From the NCBI GenBank assembly GCA_018660305.1, contig JABJKO010000050.1, positions 1-36,007 on the forward strand: DNA of 36,007 nucleotides, read 5' to 3'. Shown piece by piece: positions 1 through 7,766 of the stretch (positions are counted from its first letter, which is position 1; each line of letters opens with the position of its first letter). A model generated the notes under the pieces. It was not told where the DNA came from. It did not search any database and saw only the letters and a program-made list of their open reading frames with translations. The stretch is from Rhodospirillaceae bacterium. Lineage in GTDB: Bacteria > Pseudomonadota > Alphaproteobacteria > MPNO01 > UBA2964. Made by a program: the position numbers and the translations under genes.

Positions 1-88
1 CATACGCCGTCTTGCCGGACCGGCGCTCGATCTTCGTCTCGGCAAATCCGATGATGGCGATCTCTCGATCACGCAGCGGGTTCTTCAT
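1..88 (-). CDS. Thiolase-family protein, N-terminal fragment (runs off the window)
   Basis: Only the first 29 codons are present. The protein begins MKNPLRDREIAIIGFAETKI and continues ERRSGKTAY. The pattern 'xIAIIGFAETxxxRRSGKT' is the usual start of thiolase / acetyl-CoA acetyltransferase-like proteins of the SCP-x (lipid-transfer) group, which cleave or form C-C bonds on acyl-CoA. The start is well supported: on the minus strand a GGAGG lies seven bases before the ATG. It follows the heme-oxygenase-like gene by 17 bases on the same strand, so the two are probably co-transcribed. The catalytic cysteine and histidines lie outside the window, so whether it is a true thiolase or a non-catalytic relative cannot be told. 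Confidence 0.55.
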   Translation of the reverse strand, partial: MKNPLRDREIAIIGFAETKIERRSGKTAY

Positions 89-105
89 GACACGCCTCCA
101 ATGGG

Positions 106-822
106 CTAACGCATGTTTTCCATTTCCATCGCCATCAGGCCGAGCCATGTCCGGTAGATGGCTATCCCTTTCCGTGCCCCGCTCACCGCCAGATCATAGT
201 CTTCCTTGCTGGAGACGTGATTTTGCGCCGCCTTGAACAGGAGATTTGCATGCTCGATATCGACCTCCATATGTTCCTTGTTGGAGGCTTGCTTTCGGAG
301 CGGAATTTTCAGGTCGCGGGTGAGGTTTTTAGCGAACCGGTTGGCAAGGCCGCCGCCTTTGATGATGCCGTCTGAATTACCGATTTCCAGCATGCAGGAC
401 GATCCCAGCGCTTCCAGCCACGACGCGTGCTCGGCAATCTGTGTCCAGGCACTGGTGCAGATCATGGTGCAATCGCTGGGCGGTTTTTTGAAATCGCTCC
501 GTTTCAGACCGACCGTCGCGCCTTCTTTCATGCCCAGCACCCAATGGTTTTCGACACCGCGCGCCGCATTGCCCTGCAGTTCGTCCTCTTCGTGCTCCCA
601 GATAAGCTGCTTGATGTCGAACGGCGCATGGGCGCTCACCAACGCCCAGCATTGCCGCCGGTTCAAATGAAAATGCGACCGCTCGAAAATATAATAGGCG
701 GCCCGCTTGCGGGTCAGTTTCAGGGACAGGAATTTTTTGTATTCCCGCGATTTGAAGACGTCATTGCCGAGAAGCGACAACTCGCGAAAAAGCCGCGCTA
801 CCCTGGGATTCTTTTTCGCCAT
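106..822 (-). CDS. Heme-oxygenase-like (PqqC/TenA fold) iron-containing redox enzyme
   Basis: A 238-residue protein of the heme-oxygenase-like diiron / PqqC-TenA superfamily. The clearest sign is the HxxxDxxH motif in the helix EHMEVDIEHANLLF, matching the late metal-ligand motif of this superfamily. Earlier acidic/His helices (IWEHEEDEL, then ENHW) and a glutamate in WLEALGSSCMLE could supply the other ligands. Members are non-heme oxygenases, cofactorless oxidases or thiaminase-like enzymes; the substrate cannot be read from the sequence. The open frame extends upstream to 930, but the start at 822 has an AGGGGGA ribosome site about seven bases ahead, so I use it. It is followed at 17 bases by a thiolase-like gene and is divergent from an acyl-CoA synthetase, which hints at an acyl-CoA-linked role (inference). 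Confidence 0.75.
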   Translation of the reverse strand: MAKKNPRVARLFRELSLLGNDVFKSREYKKFLSLKLTRKRAAYYIFERSHFHLNRRQCWALVSAHAPFDIKQLIWEHEEDELQGNAARGVENHWVLGMKEGATVGLKRSDFKKPPSDCTMICTSAWTQIAEHASWLEALGSSCMLEIGNSDGIIKGGGLANRFAKNLTRDLKIPLRKQASNKEHMEVDIEHANLLFKAAQNHVSSKEDYDLAVSGARKGIAIYRTWLGLMAMEMENMR

Positions 823-929
823 GGAATATCCCCCTGAAAATTTTTCTTTCCGCCTCCCGTGATTTTTTTTAAGTGCTTTACGATGGCGGTATTCGGACGG
901 AACGCTATCATTGTGAGAGAAGGTCGACA

Positions 930-1007
930 ATGCGCGCCACCAAGCGCTCTAAGGGTGCGGCACGGTTGGCAGCGGCCAAATTTGCGCGCACTCTTGTCCG
1001 ACAATGA
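930..1007 (+). CDS. Possible 25-residue basic small ORF (uncertain)
   Basis: A short frame starting MRATKRSKGAARLAAAKFAR and ending TLVRQ sits in the divergent gap, 12 bases before the acyl-CoA synthetase start. It has a good AGAAGG ribosome site six bases before its ATG. The product would be strongly cationic, with several Lys/Arg and no acidic residue. It could be a small protein, a leader peptide affecting the downstream gene, or chance. I recognise no family, and the length is too short for coding statistics. Confidence 0.2.
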   Translation: MRATKRSKGAARLAAAKFARTLVRQ

Positions 1008-1019
1008 CATGAGGTAGCC

Positions 1020-3089
1020 ATGTTCAAATCACCCGCGGCCCTTCTGGAGGCCAAATCCATCGCCATCGTCGGCGCGTCGGAACGCGGCGAATGGCCGTCG
1101 GCCCTGTACAAAAATCTCAACGACCTCGGCTTCCAGGGATCGGTCTATCCGGTCAATCCCCGCCGCGACGAGATCTGGGACGTGACCTGCTATGCGGATT
1201 TTGCATCTCTCCCCGAACCGGTCGATCTGGCGCTGGTGGTTATCCCCGGCGGGGCAGTGCTGAATGTCCTTGAGGAAGGTACCGCGCACGGATTGAAGTC
1301 AGCGGTGGTGTTCGCCGCCAATATGGGCGAGGGGGACGATCCGGAAGTGGTGGCGCGCGGCCGGGCTCTGACGGAATTGTGCGAACGGACGGGTTTGCGG
1401 GCCTGCGGTCCCAACTGCATGGGGATTGTGTCGGCTCACAACAAAGTCTTCGCCTATCCCAACGAGGCCATGTGCCGGATGCCGGCGGGAAACGTGGCGG
1501 CGGTATTCCAGAGCGGCGGCGCCATGATGTATTGGGCAGACGCGGCCGCCGCGCGCGGCATCCGCTTCAGCCACATGATCACCAGCGGCAATGAGCTTGA
1601 TCTCGTGCTCGCCGACTACGTGGATTACCTCATCGACGATCCGGGGACCGACATCATCGTGCTGATGATCGAAGCCATTCGCCGGCCTGACGCCTTCATG
1701 CAGGCAGCCGCGAGGGCGCTGGAAGCCCGCAAGCCGATCATCGCGGTCAAGACCGGCCGTAACGCCGCGTCACAGGCATCGGCCCTGTCACACACCGGCG
1801 CCATTTGCGGCGACTACGACGTCTATCTGGCCATGTGCGAACAATTTGGGATCGTCAATTGTCCCACCTACGAATCGCTGATCGATACGGTTCTGGCCTT
1901 TCAGACCAAGCGCTTTCCCACCGGCCGGCGGATCGGCTTTGTCACCATATCGGGGGGCGTGGTCGATATGCTGCACGACCATATCGACGCCCATGGCGCT
2001 GATGTGCCGGATTTCGAACCGGCAACCAAGGAAGCGCTGCGTGACCTGGTCAATCCCGGCATGAAGATCCGCAACCCGCTGGATGGCGGGGGCGGTTCGG
2101 GGTTTGGCCCAAAATCCGCCGCGCATGTGTGTAAGATCGCCGCCAATGACCCCAAAATCGACATGGTGGCCTGGACCATGCGGCTGCCCGGCGAGCGCAC
2201 CAGTTTTCGCGACCCCGCGCCCCTCCAGGAGCTTGTGGCGCAAACCGGCAAACCGATTCTGGCCTTTGAACGAACAACCTACACACCCACCGAGGATGAT
2301 CTTGCCTTCCAGCGCGAAACCGGTATTCCGTTCCTGCAGGGAATAGACGCCACCGTCGGCGCACTCCATCGTTTGGGCCTGTATGGCGAGAAAATACACG
2401 GACCCGCACCACTGGTACCGGACCCGGTCCTACCGATGGACCCGCTCGACGACGGCGCCATCCGGTCCGCTTTAGTAGAAGCAGGTGTTCCGGGACCGGC
2501 CGGTGAAATCGCGATTACCCCGGACAGCGCGGCGAACATCGCTGAAACCATAGGGTTTCCCGTGGCCCTCAAGATCCTGTCGCCGCAGATTCTGCACAAG
2601 ACCGAAGTGGGTGGTGTTCACTTAAATCTGAGTACGCCGGACTCCGTACGCGATGCCGCTATCGCAATGGCACTGAGCGTTAAGAAGGTCGATCCGGATG
2701 CGGCTATCGACGGCTTCACGGTGCAGGAAATGGTAAGCGGCGTGGAAATGCTCGTCGGCTGCCGCACAGATCCGCTCTACGGTCCAATGATTGCTGTCGG
2801 CGCCGGTGGGGTTACGGTGGAGCTGTTCAAGGACGTTTCCCTGCGCCTGCTGCCTGTCACCCGGGCCATCGCGCAGGCAATGATTAATGAGTTGAAAAGT
2901 GCCGCGTTACTCGACGGCTATCGCGGGGCACCAGAATGTGATCGAGAGGCGCTTGTAACGGCAATCTGCGCGATCGGAGACTTTTTCCTGCACAATAGAT
3001 CGTGGCTGAAAGAAATCGAGATCAATCCGGTCACCGTCCTGGCAAACGGCCAGGGCCTTCGCGCCGTCGATATTCGCGCCATACGTTAA
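1020..3089 (+). CDS. NDP-forming acyl-CoA synthetase (acetate-CoA ligase, ADP-forming, alpha-beta fusion)
   Basis: A 689-residue cytoplasmic enzyme of the ADP-forming acyl-CoA synthetase family, interconverting acyl-CoA + ADP + Pi with acid + ATP + CoA. Domain order is standard: a CoA-binding Rossmann domain (SIAIVGASERG, residues about 13-23), two succinyl-CoA-synthetase-like flavodoxin domains, and a C-terminal ATP-grasp domain (about 475-689) with ALKILSPQILHKTEVGGV. The phosphorylated active-site histidine is expected at H258 in ALSHTGAICGD. A GAGGT ribosome site lies just before the ATG. Family length is about 690-710, so it looks complete. The substrate acid (acetate, branched-chain, pimelate-like) cannot be assigned. 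The stop codon is shared with the convergent SDR gene through a TTAA overlap. Confidence 0.9.
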   Translation: MFKSPAALLEAKSIAIVGASERGEWPSALYKNLNDLGFQGSVYPVNPRRDEIWDVTCYADFASLPEPVDLALVVIPGGAVLNVLEEGTAHGLKSAVVFAANMGEGDDPEVVARGRALTELCERTGLRACGPNCMGIVSAHNKVFAYPNEAMCRMPAGNVAAVFQSGGAMMYWADAAAARGIRFSHMITSGNELDLVLADYVDYLIDDPGTDIIVLMIEAIRRPDAFMQAAARALEARKPIIAVKTGRNAASQASALSHTGAICGDYDVYLAMCEQFGIVNCPTYESLIDTVLAFQTKRFPTGRRIGFVTISGGVVDMLHDHIDAHGADVPDFEPATKEALRDLVNPGMKIRNPLDGGGGSGFGPKSAAHVCKIAANDPKIDMVAWTMRLPGERTSFRDPAPLQELVAQTGKPILAFERTTYTPTEDDLAFQRETGIPFLQGIDATVGALHRLGLYGEKIHGPAPLVPDPVLPMDPLDDGAIRSALVEAGVPGPAGEIAITPDSAANIAETIGFPVALKILSPQILHKTEVGGVHLNLSTPDSVRDAAIAMALSVKKVDPDAAIDGFTVQEMVSGVEMLVGCRTDPLYGPMIAVGAGGVTVELFKDVSLRLLPVTRAIAQAMINELKSAALLDGYRGAPECDREALVTAICAIGDFFLHNRSWLKEIEINPVTVLANGQGLRAVDIRAIR

Positions 3090-4045
3090 AGCGCCGCGCG
3101 TTCCCGAACCTTTTCCGCATAATGAGCGAGGGCCTTTTTCATGGGCCAGGCCGGCTTAAAGCCGAGATGTTTGCGCGCGGCACGGAGGCTGAAAGGTTCT
3201 GGCACGAAATGGCTGCCCCTTGATTTAGCCCAGGCTCCCTTGGTGATGGTGATGGACGCGCCGGGGATCGCGCGTTCGGCTGTCCGGATCATTTCCCGGG
3301 CGCCGCGCAGCTTACCGTCGCTGATATTGAAAACCCGATGGCTCGGGTTGCGCTTCAGCTTATAAGCCAGCGCCACGGATTCGCCAGCATCGGGTGCATA
3401 GAGATACTGATTGATATCGGTAAAGGGTTTGCGGAGGACCGCCTTACCGGTCAGCGCTGCCGGCTCGATCACATCACGCAGGAATGCCGATGCCCGCGAC
3501 GTGTAATACTGGCTGATACCAAAGACGGAACTGAACCGGACGGCGACCAGATCGACGCCATAATCCTTGGCATATTGCATCCCCATCATCTCGGCGGCGA
3601 GCTTGGTTGAACCGTAATAGGTCCCCGGCCCCCAGCGATGATCCTCATTCCACGGCTTGCCGTCCCGCACGGTCGAATCATACACCCCGATGGTGCTGAT
3701 AAAAACCGTGCGGCGGAGGCCCGCCAATCGGTGCGCCTCGAACATATTCACCGCCCCTTCCACGTTGACCCTCGTGCAAAGCGACGGGTTCTGACGCGCC
3801 CGCTCAGGTAGAAAAGCGGCGGTATGAACAATGCCTTTTACATCGTGCTTTTCGATGGTCCGCAGGATGTTGGGCATGTCGAGGATGTCGCCTCGCTCGA
3901 CCGCATAGGGCCGTCCCTCCATGACCAGATCGATATAGGAAGTGTTGGGCGCGACATCGTAAAAAACGATTTTTTCCCGTCTTGCGGCCAACGCCGCTGC
4001 CGCATGGGTTGCGATCAAGCCCGCACCGGTCACCAGAACCGTCAT
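3086..4045 (-). CDS. NAD(P)-dependent epimerase/dehydratase (extended SDR)
   Basis: A 319-residue extended short-chain dehydrogenase/reductase of the NDP-sugar epimerase type. It has an N-terminal Rossmann nucleotide-binding loop (VLVTGAGLIATHAA, residues 3-16), a serine/threonine in VFISTIGVYDS and the catalytic YxxxK (Y144-G-S-T-K148). The usual third glycine of TGxxGxxG appears as alanine, giving a slightly atypical dinucleotide loop. The substrate could be a nucleotide sugar or another hydroxyl compound. GGAGG followed by TGAAACG precedes the ATG; that GGAGG lies inside a relic of an esterase gene. It is on the same strand as the glycosyltransferase upstream, so a shared role in surface-sugar synthesis is possible but not shown. 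Confidence 0.85.
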   Translation of the reverse strand: MTVLVTGAGLIATHAAAALAARREKIVFYDVAPNTSYIDLVMEGRPYAVERGDILDMPNILRTIEKHDVKGIVHTAAFLPERARQNPSLCTRVNVEGAVNMFEAHRLAGLRRTVFISTIGVYDSTVRDGKPWNEDHRWGPGTYYGSTKLAAEMMGMQYAKDYGVDLVAVRFSSVFGISQYYTSRASAFLRDVIEPAALTGKAVLRKPFTDINQYLYAPDAGESVALAYKLKRNPSHRVFNISDGKLRGAREMIRTAERAIPGASITITKGAWAKSRGSHFVPEPFSLRAARKHLGFKPAWPMKKALAHYAEKVRERAAL

Positions 4046-4049
4046 CGTT

Positions 4050-4106
4050 TCATCCTCCCGTGAGGTTCACCGTCGGGAAACCGGTACCGAGACGAATACC
4101 GTTTTC
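4050..4106 (-). pseudogene. Relic of the 3' end of an esterase gene (second copy of 5531-5587)
   Basis: Read on the minus strand this stretch encodes ENGIRLGTGFPTVNLTGG and a stop. The intact carboxylesterase at 5531-6199 ends EDGIRLGAGFLTVHLTGG and a stop: 14 of 18 residues agree. At DNA level 4060-4106 matches 5541-5587 at 41 of 47 positions by my count, in the same orientation. No recognisable esterase sequence continues upstream, so only the tail survives. The two copies flank the glycosyltransferase gene as direct repeats. A further short piece at 4127-4143 matches 5574-5590 in the inverted sense (16 of 17). Confidence 0.6.
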
Positions 4107-4143
4107 CCGTAACTTTCTATCTCTTTGACGAGGACGGTATTCG
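4093..4143. repeat. Inverted repeat, 10-bp perfect arms
   Basis: CGAATACCGT at 4093-4102 and its exact reverse complement ACGGTATTCG at 4134-4143 enclose a 31-base loop in the gap between the SDR and glycosyltransferase genes. Both arms resemble the same part of the esterase 3' end, so the hairpin is probably a by-product of rearranged esterase fragments. There is no T-run, so it is not a classic terminator. Confidence 0.4.
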
Positions 4144-4193
4144 GGCAAACCGCCAATAGGTCGTCAGACGATAGGCCGGTCCTCCATATTTTG

Positions 4194-5381
4194 CTATGGC
4201 GCCATCATCCCGGCGAGCAATCCTTCAAGCTGATCGAGTCGGACATCCCAGGTATTTTTCAGGGCGACGGCCTGGCGCTGCTCGGGGCTGGCAACGCCGC
4301 CGTCATCGATGGCTCTTTGCAGAGCCTCGACCCATCGATCCACGCCGTCGACAATATCCACCACGCCGGCATAGGGCAGAACGTTTTCCTGGCTCGTGCT
4401 CACCACCGGTTTGCCGGAGGCAAGATATTCATGCAGCTTGAGAGGATTTATCGCCGTCCAGAAACCATTCCCCTCACTCCGAATTGGTAGGATGTTCACA
4501 TCCATCTGGTGATAGTAGGGCGCCAGCTCCTGATAGCGTTTTTCGCCGAGAAAATGCACGTTACGGCACGCTTGGCAGGCGTCATAGGCATCGATGAAAT
4601 TTCTATCGCCGTCGAAGCCGACACCGGCGCTGCCGATAAAAACAAACTGCGTCCCCGGCATTCGATGCGCCACTGCAGAAATCAATTCCAGATCAACCTT
4701 GCGGCTCACCCTGCCTATGTTGCCGACACGGGGATGGGGAATCGCGGCGAGATCCTTGGGGCACGGCGTGCCGGCCCCCTCCATGATGAATTTGGCATTC
4801 ACGCCATGGGTCACGATTTTTGCCCGTTCAGGACCATCACCGGGCAGATGCCGGGCCATGGAGTCGGCGACAGCGATGATCAGATCAGCCCGTTCAACCA
4901 GCTTCGCTAGCTGCCATTGCAGCTCTGGCGACCAGCCTGGCATGAGCGGCCAAGCATCGAATACGTAAAGAACCACATAGCGTGGATCGAGATGCTCGAT
5001 TGTGGGCCAGTAATTAACATCGCAGACAAAGGCAATGTGATCGCCGGTCCGGCTGGCATTTGCCAGGCGCTTCAGGCGCTTCGCGTATCGCTTGATGACG
5101 TAATTGTCCCAGGCCGGAAAGGCTGGGTATCTCGACCAAAGCCGGCCTGGCCGGTCGACAACCATGGTTGACGCGTTGTTGTAGGAAATTGCCTCTGTCG
5201 CCCCAAACAGACCGGCCCTCTGCCAGCCAAGATCATCCCGTTGCCATAAATGCTGCGCACCGGTGGTATAGATCAGCGGCCAGCCGCGCTGGGCGAGGCC
5301 GTTAAAAATGTGATGGCGATCCATCCACACCTTGCTGTGCCAATCATGGTTGGCAAAGGCAAACAATGGCACCTTGGCCAT
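4194..5381 (-). CDS. Glycosyltransferase, GT4-like (GT-B fold)
   Basis: A cytoplasmic glycosyltransferase of about 395 residues, expected to move a sugar from a nucleotide donor to a glycan or lipid. The N-terminal half has FANHDWHSKVWMDRHHIF and YVVLYVFDAWPLMPGW. The C-terminal donor domain starts at about RVGNIGRVSRKVDLEL and carries FVFIGSAGVGF and the characteristic INPLKLHEYLASGKPVV near the C terminus, with the acid/lysine signature of retaining GT4-type enzymes. I place the start at 5381 (AAGAG about seven bases upstream); an ATG at 5399 is also possible. Acceptor and donor are unknown. It is bracketed by direct repeats of an esterase 3' end, suggesting insertion or duplication at this point. 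Confidence 0.8.
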   Translation of the reverse strand: MAKVPLFAFANHDWHSKVWMDRHHIFNGLAQRGWPLIYTTGAQHLWQRDDLGWQRAGLFGATEAISYNNASTMVVDRPGRLWSRYPAFPAWDNYVIKRYAKRLKRLANASRTGDHIAFVCDVNYWPTIEHLDPRYVVLYVFDAWPLMPGWSPELQWQLAKLVERADLIIAVADSMARHLPGDGPERAKIVTHGVNAKFIMEGAGTPCPKDLAAIPHPRVGNIGRVSRKVDLELISAVAHRMPGTQFVFIGSAGVGFDGDRNFIDAYDACQACRNVHFLGEKRYQELAPYYHQMDVNILPIRSEGNGFWTAINPLKLHEYLASGKPVVSTSQENVLPYAGVVDIVDGVDRWVEALQRAIDDGGVASPEQRQAVALKNTWDVRLDQLEGLLAGMMAP

Positions 5382-5530
5382 ACCACACTCTTTCAACATA
5401 TTATTTTGTTGCCCCAATTAAAGGAGAGTTCCTGTTAACGAAGTATTTCGCGCCGGGCCGAAGGGGGCGGGCACGAATTGGCTACATTTCGATTTGACGC
5501 AGGCGCTCTTGGCAACGGAGGGAGGGCGCC

Positions 5531-6199
5531 TTAGCCCCCGGTCAGGTGCACCGTCAGGAAACCGGCGCCGAGACGAATACCGTCTTCGTCGATGCCGTGG
5601 CCGAGGCCCGGGCAACGGTGAGTTTCGACCAACACCCCATTTTCCCGCAAGGTTTCCGCCGCCTTATCCATCAGATCCACCGCCAGCATCGGGTCTTCTT
5701 CACCATGGATCATCAGGACCGGCGGTTTTGCCGTGATCTCCCCGGCCAGGGTTTCAGGCGATTCGAGCCGTCCGGAATAGCCGAGAATACCGGCGCATGG
5801 CGCCTTGCGCCGCATGCCCACATGAAGCGACAGCATGGTGCCCTGTGAAAACCCGATGAGCACGAGCTTGTCATCGCTCAGGCCCCGCTTCGCCAGCTCG
5901 GCATCGATAAAGGCATCGACGATCCTGGTGCCATTGCGCACCTGGGCTAGCCGGTCGACCCCTTCCTGCTGCCACACCTCGAACCATTGCAGCCCGCCGA
6001 ACGGGTTTGCCTCGCACGGGTAGGGCGCGTTGGGCGACAGAAACTCGGCGTTGGGCAGCACCTGGGCAAAGGCCGGCGCCAGCCCGATCAGATCGTCGCC
6101 ATTGGCGCCATAGCCGTGAAGCAGGATCACAAGCTGCTGTGGGTCGCCACCGGCGGCGGGGCCAAAGCTGGGCCCGGTCAATTCTGGTAAATCACTCAT
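5531..6199 (-). CDS. Phospholipase/carboxylesterase (alpha/beta hydrolase, Abhydrolase_2)
   Basis: A 222-residue serine esterase close to bacterial carboxylesterase / acyl-protein-thioesterase-like enzymes. The oxyanion strand VILLHGYGANGDDL is at about residues 24-37. The nucleophile is S118 in LIGFSQGTML, the acid D169 in HGEEDP, and the histidine H201 in GLGHGID, giving a full catalytic triad. Length matches the family (about 220). The frame is open further upstream, but ATG at 6199 overlaps the glycosylase stop by four bases (ATGA), as expected for translational coupling in the Nudix-glycosylase-esterase operon. Substrate unknown; short-chain esters are typical of the family. A relic of its 3' end lies at 4050-4106. 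Confidence 0.88.
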   Translation of the reverse strand: MSDLPELTGPSFGPAAGGDPQQLVILLHGYGANGDDLIGLAPAFAQVLPNAEFLSPNAPYPCEANPFGGLQWFEVWQQEGVDRLAQVRNGTRIVDAFIDAELAKRGLSDDKLVLIGFSQGTMLSLHVGMRRKAPCAGILGYSGRLESPETLAGEITAKPPVLMIHGEEDPMLAVDLMDKAAETLRENGVLVETHRCPGLGHGIDEDGIRLGAGFLTVHLTGG

Positions 6200-6846
6200 G
6201 TGGGTTTTGCTCCCGCTGCATTGCGCACGTTGTTGAGGTAATAGTGCCACAGCACGCGGGCCGCAACCGCCCGCCACGGCCGCCACGCCTCGCCCAGTGC
6301 CGTCAGTTCATCCTGATCGGGCCGTGCATCGAGTCCCTTGACCTTTTCCGCTCCCACCGCCAGCGCCAGATCGCCCACCGGCCACACGTCCGGCCGGCCG
6401 AGCGCCTCCATCAGATAAATGTCCGCCGTCCAGTGGCCGATGCCGGGAAGCTGCATCAGCTCCGCCTTTGCCGCCTCGTCGTCGTAACGCCGCAACCGGT
6501 CGAGCTTCAGCGTGCCGTCGCTGACCGCTTCGGCCAGGGCGCGGCCATAGCGGGTTTTCTGGCGGGAGAAACCCACGCCGCGGAGATCGTCATCACCCAG
6601 CTTCAGAAACGCCGCCGGTGCGGGCTCGGCGCCTAGCCGGGCCACCAGCTTCTCGAAGGTGGCCCGGGCCGACGCCAGCGATACCTGCTGTTCGAGGATC
6701 AGATAAAGCAGGGTGCGGAAACCGGCCGGCCGGCGCCAGATGGGCGGCGCACCATGGGCCGCGACCACGGCGGCGAGATCCGCATCACCTTCGCAAATTT
6801 CGGCAAGCGCCACGGTGTAGCGCGCCTGGGTGAGAACACCGCTCAT
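6196..6846 (-). CDS. DNA-3-methyladenine glycosylase II-like (HhH-GPD, AlkA family)
   Basis: A 216-residue base-excision-repair enzyme that removes alkylated bases such as 3-methyladenine. It has the helix-hairpin-helix LMQLPGIGHWTADIY (residues about 130-144), followed by the Gly/Pro-Asp segment VWPVGDLAL with the catalytic aspartate D159. The upstream helix LILEQQVSLASA is typical of this family. It lacks the extra N-terminal domain of E. coli AlkA, as most bacterial members of this size do. Four-base overlaps link it to the Nudix gene upstream and the esterase downstream. No Cys cluster for an Fe-S centre is present, so it is not an EndoIII/MutY type. Confidence 0.9.
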   Translation of the reverse strand: MSGVLTQARYTVALAEICEGDADLAAVVAAHGAPPIWRRPAGFRTLLYLILEQQVSLASARATFEKLVARLGAEPAPAAFLKLGDDDLRGVGFSRQKTRYGRALAEAVSDGTLKLDRLRRYDDEAAKAELMQLPGIGHWTADIYLMEALGRPDVWPVGDLALAVGAEKVKGLDARPDQDELTALGEAWRPWRAVAARVLWHYYLNNVRNAAGAKPT

Positions 6847-7691
6847 CGATGCAGACCCCGCGTAATCTCCACATAATCCGGATCGTCCGGCGTCAGCAGC
6901 CCGTGGCGGATAAAGAAATCGATATTGGCGACGGCGCAGTTGAATTTGAAATCGGTGGTCTGGGCGGTGATTTCCATCACCTCCGATGCCGGAAGCAAGC
7001 GAAACTCAGCCGTTTCGCCATCGGTATTCCGGGGTTCGAAATCCCGTGGCAACTCCAGATCATACACGAACATGACGTCGGGCTTCATGCCATCCTCGGA
7101 TTCATGGGTATAGGAGATGGCGCCCACCGGTTTTGCCGTGGCGGCGATGTCCGGCGGAATGGCGGCTTCTTCCCCTGCCTCCTTGATGACGTTCTCCATC
7201 AGCCCGAGACCGACCGGCTGACCGCCGGCCACCATCTGGTCAAGCTTGCCGGGATAGGTCGGCTTGTCTTCGGCCCGTTTGCCGATCCACAGGAGAATGT
7301 CATCGCCATGGCGCACAAAACCATGAATATGAACACCATAGGCCGGCACGCCGAACCGCGGCACGGCTGTGCGTTCCATCTCGAACAGGGGGGTATGATG
7401 AAAACCGGTCCCTACTGGATAGGCTTCATCCCGCCAGCCTGCGAAATACCCCTCGCCATCGAGCACCTGCAGCGGCGCATCCACAGCCGCCGTCCGCGCA
7501 CCATAATCGGTAAAGTTGGGCGATAGCCCGATGCCCTCGCCGGTTCGCGTAAAAACATCGGGAAAACGATCTAGCTGCGGCGCAAAATCCCGATGCACCC
7601 AGCCAACGCGGGTCCCGGCGACAGTAAACGGCAAATAGGCGTCCCCCGCGACCGCGTTATCGCACTCTTCGATTCGGTCGAGAAAACTCAT
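6843..7691 (-). CDS. Nudix hydrolase with N-terminal DUF4743 (TPK-like)
   Basis: A 282-residue protein whose N-terminal half matches the DUF4743 region found before Nudix domains in thiamine-pyrophosphokinase-like proteins, followed by a Nudix domain. The Nudix box reads GGQPVGLGLMENVIKEAGEE then AAI. The KExxEE core is kept, but the first glutamate and the last glycine of the canonical box are replaced, a variation I associate with this subfamily. It probably hydrolyses a pyrophosphate bond in an oxidised or damaged thiamine- or nucleotide-type substrate (family inference). The frame stays open to 8333, but ATG at 7691 begins the conserved sequence (MSFLDRIEECDN). It heads the operon with the glycosylase and is divergent from the HIG1-like gene. 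Confidence 0.82.
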   Translation of the reverse strand: MSFLDRIEECDNAVAGDAYLPFTVAGTRVGWVHRDFAPQLDRFPDVFTRTGEGIGLSPNFTDYGARTAAVDAPLQVLDGEGYFAGWRDEAYPVGTGFHHTPLFEMERTAVPRFGVPAYGVHIHGFVRHGDDILLWIGKRAEDKPTYPGKLDQMVAGGQPVGLGLMENVIKEAGEEAAIPPDIAATAKPVGAISYTHESEDGMKPDVMFVYDLELPRDFEPRNTDGETAEFRLLPASEVMEITAQTTDFKFNCAVANIDFFIRHGLLTPDDPDYVEITRGLHR

Positions 7692-7753
7692 ATCCAACTC
7701 TTTAATTGCCGGTCGACAGCCTATCCGGTGTTTTGATGGCGCGCAAAACGCCC

Positions 7754-7759
7754 TATATT
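7754..7759 (+). promoter_or_regulatory. Putative -10 element for the HIG1-like gene (leaderless transcript)
   Basis: TATATT ends seven bases before the ATG at 7767, with TTTTGA 17 bases upstream as a poor -35. A start site placed seven bases past the -10 falls on or next to the ATG, and no Shine-Dalgarno sequence is visible (CCGCCGC precedes the ATG). This suggests leaderless mRNA. Confidence 0.4.
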
Positions 7760-7766
7760 CCGCCGC

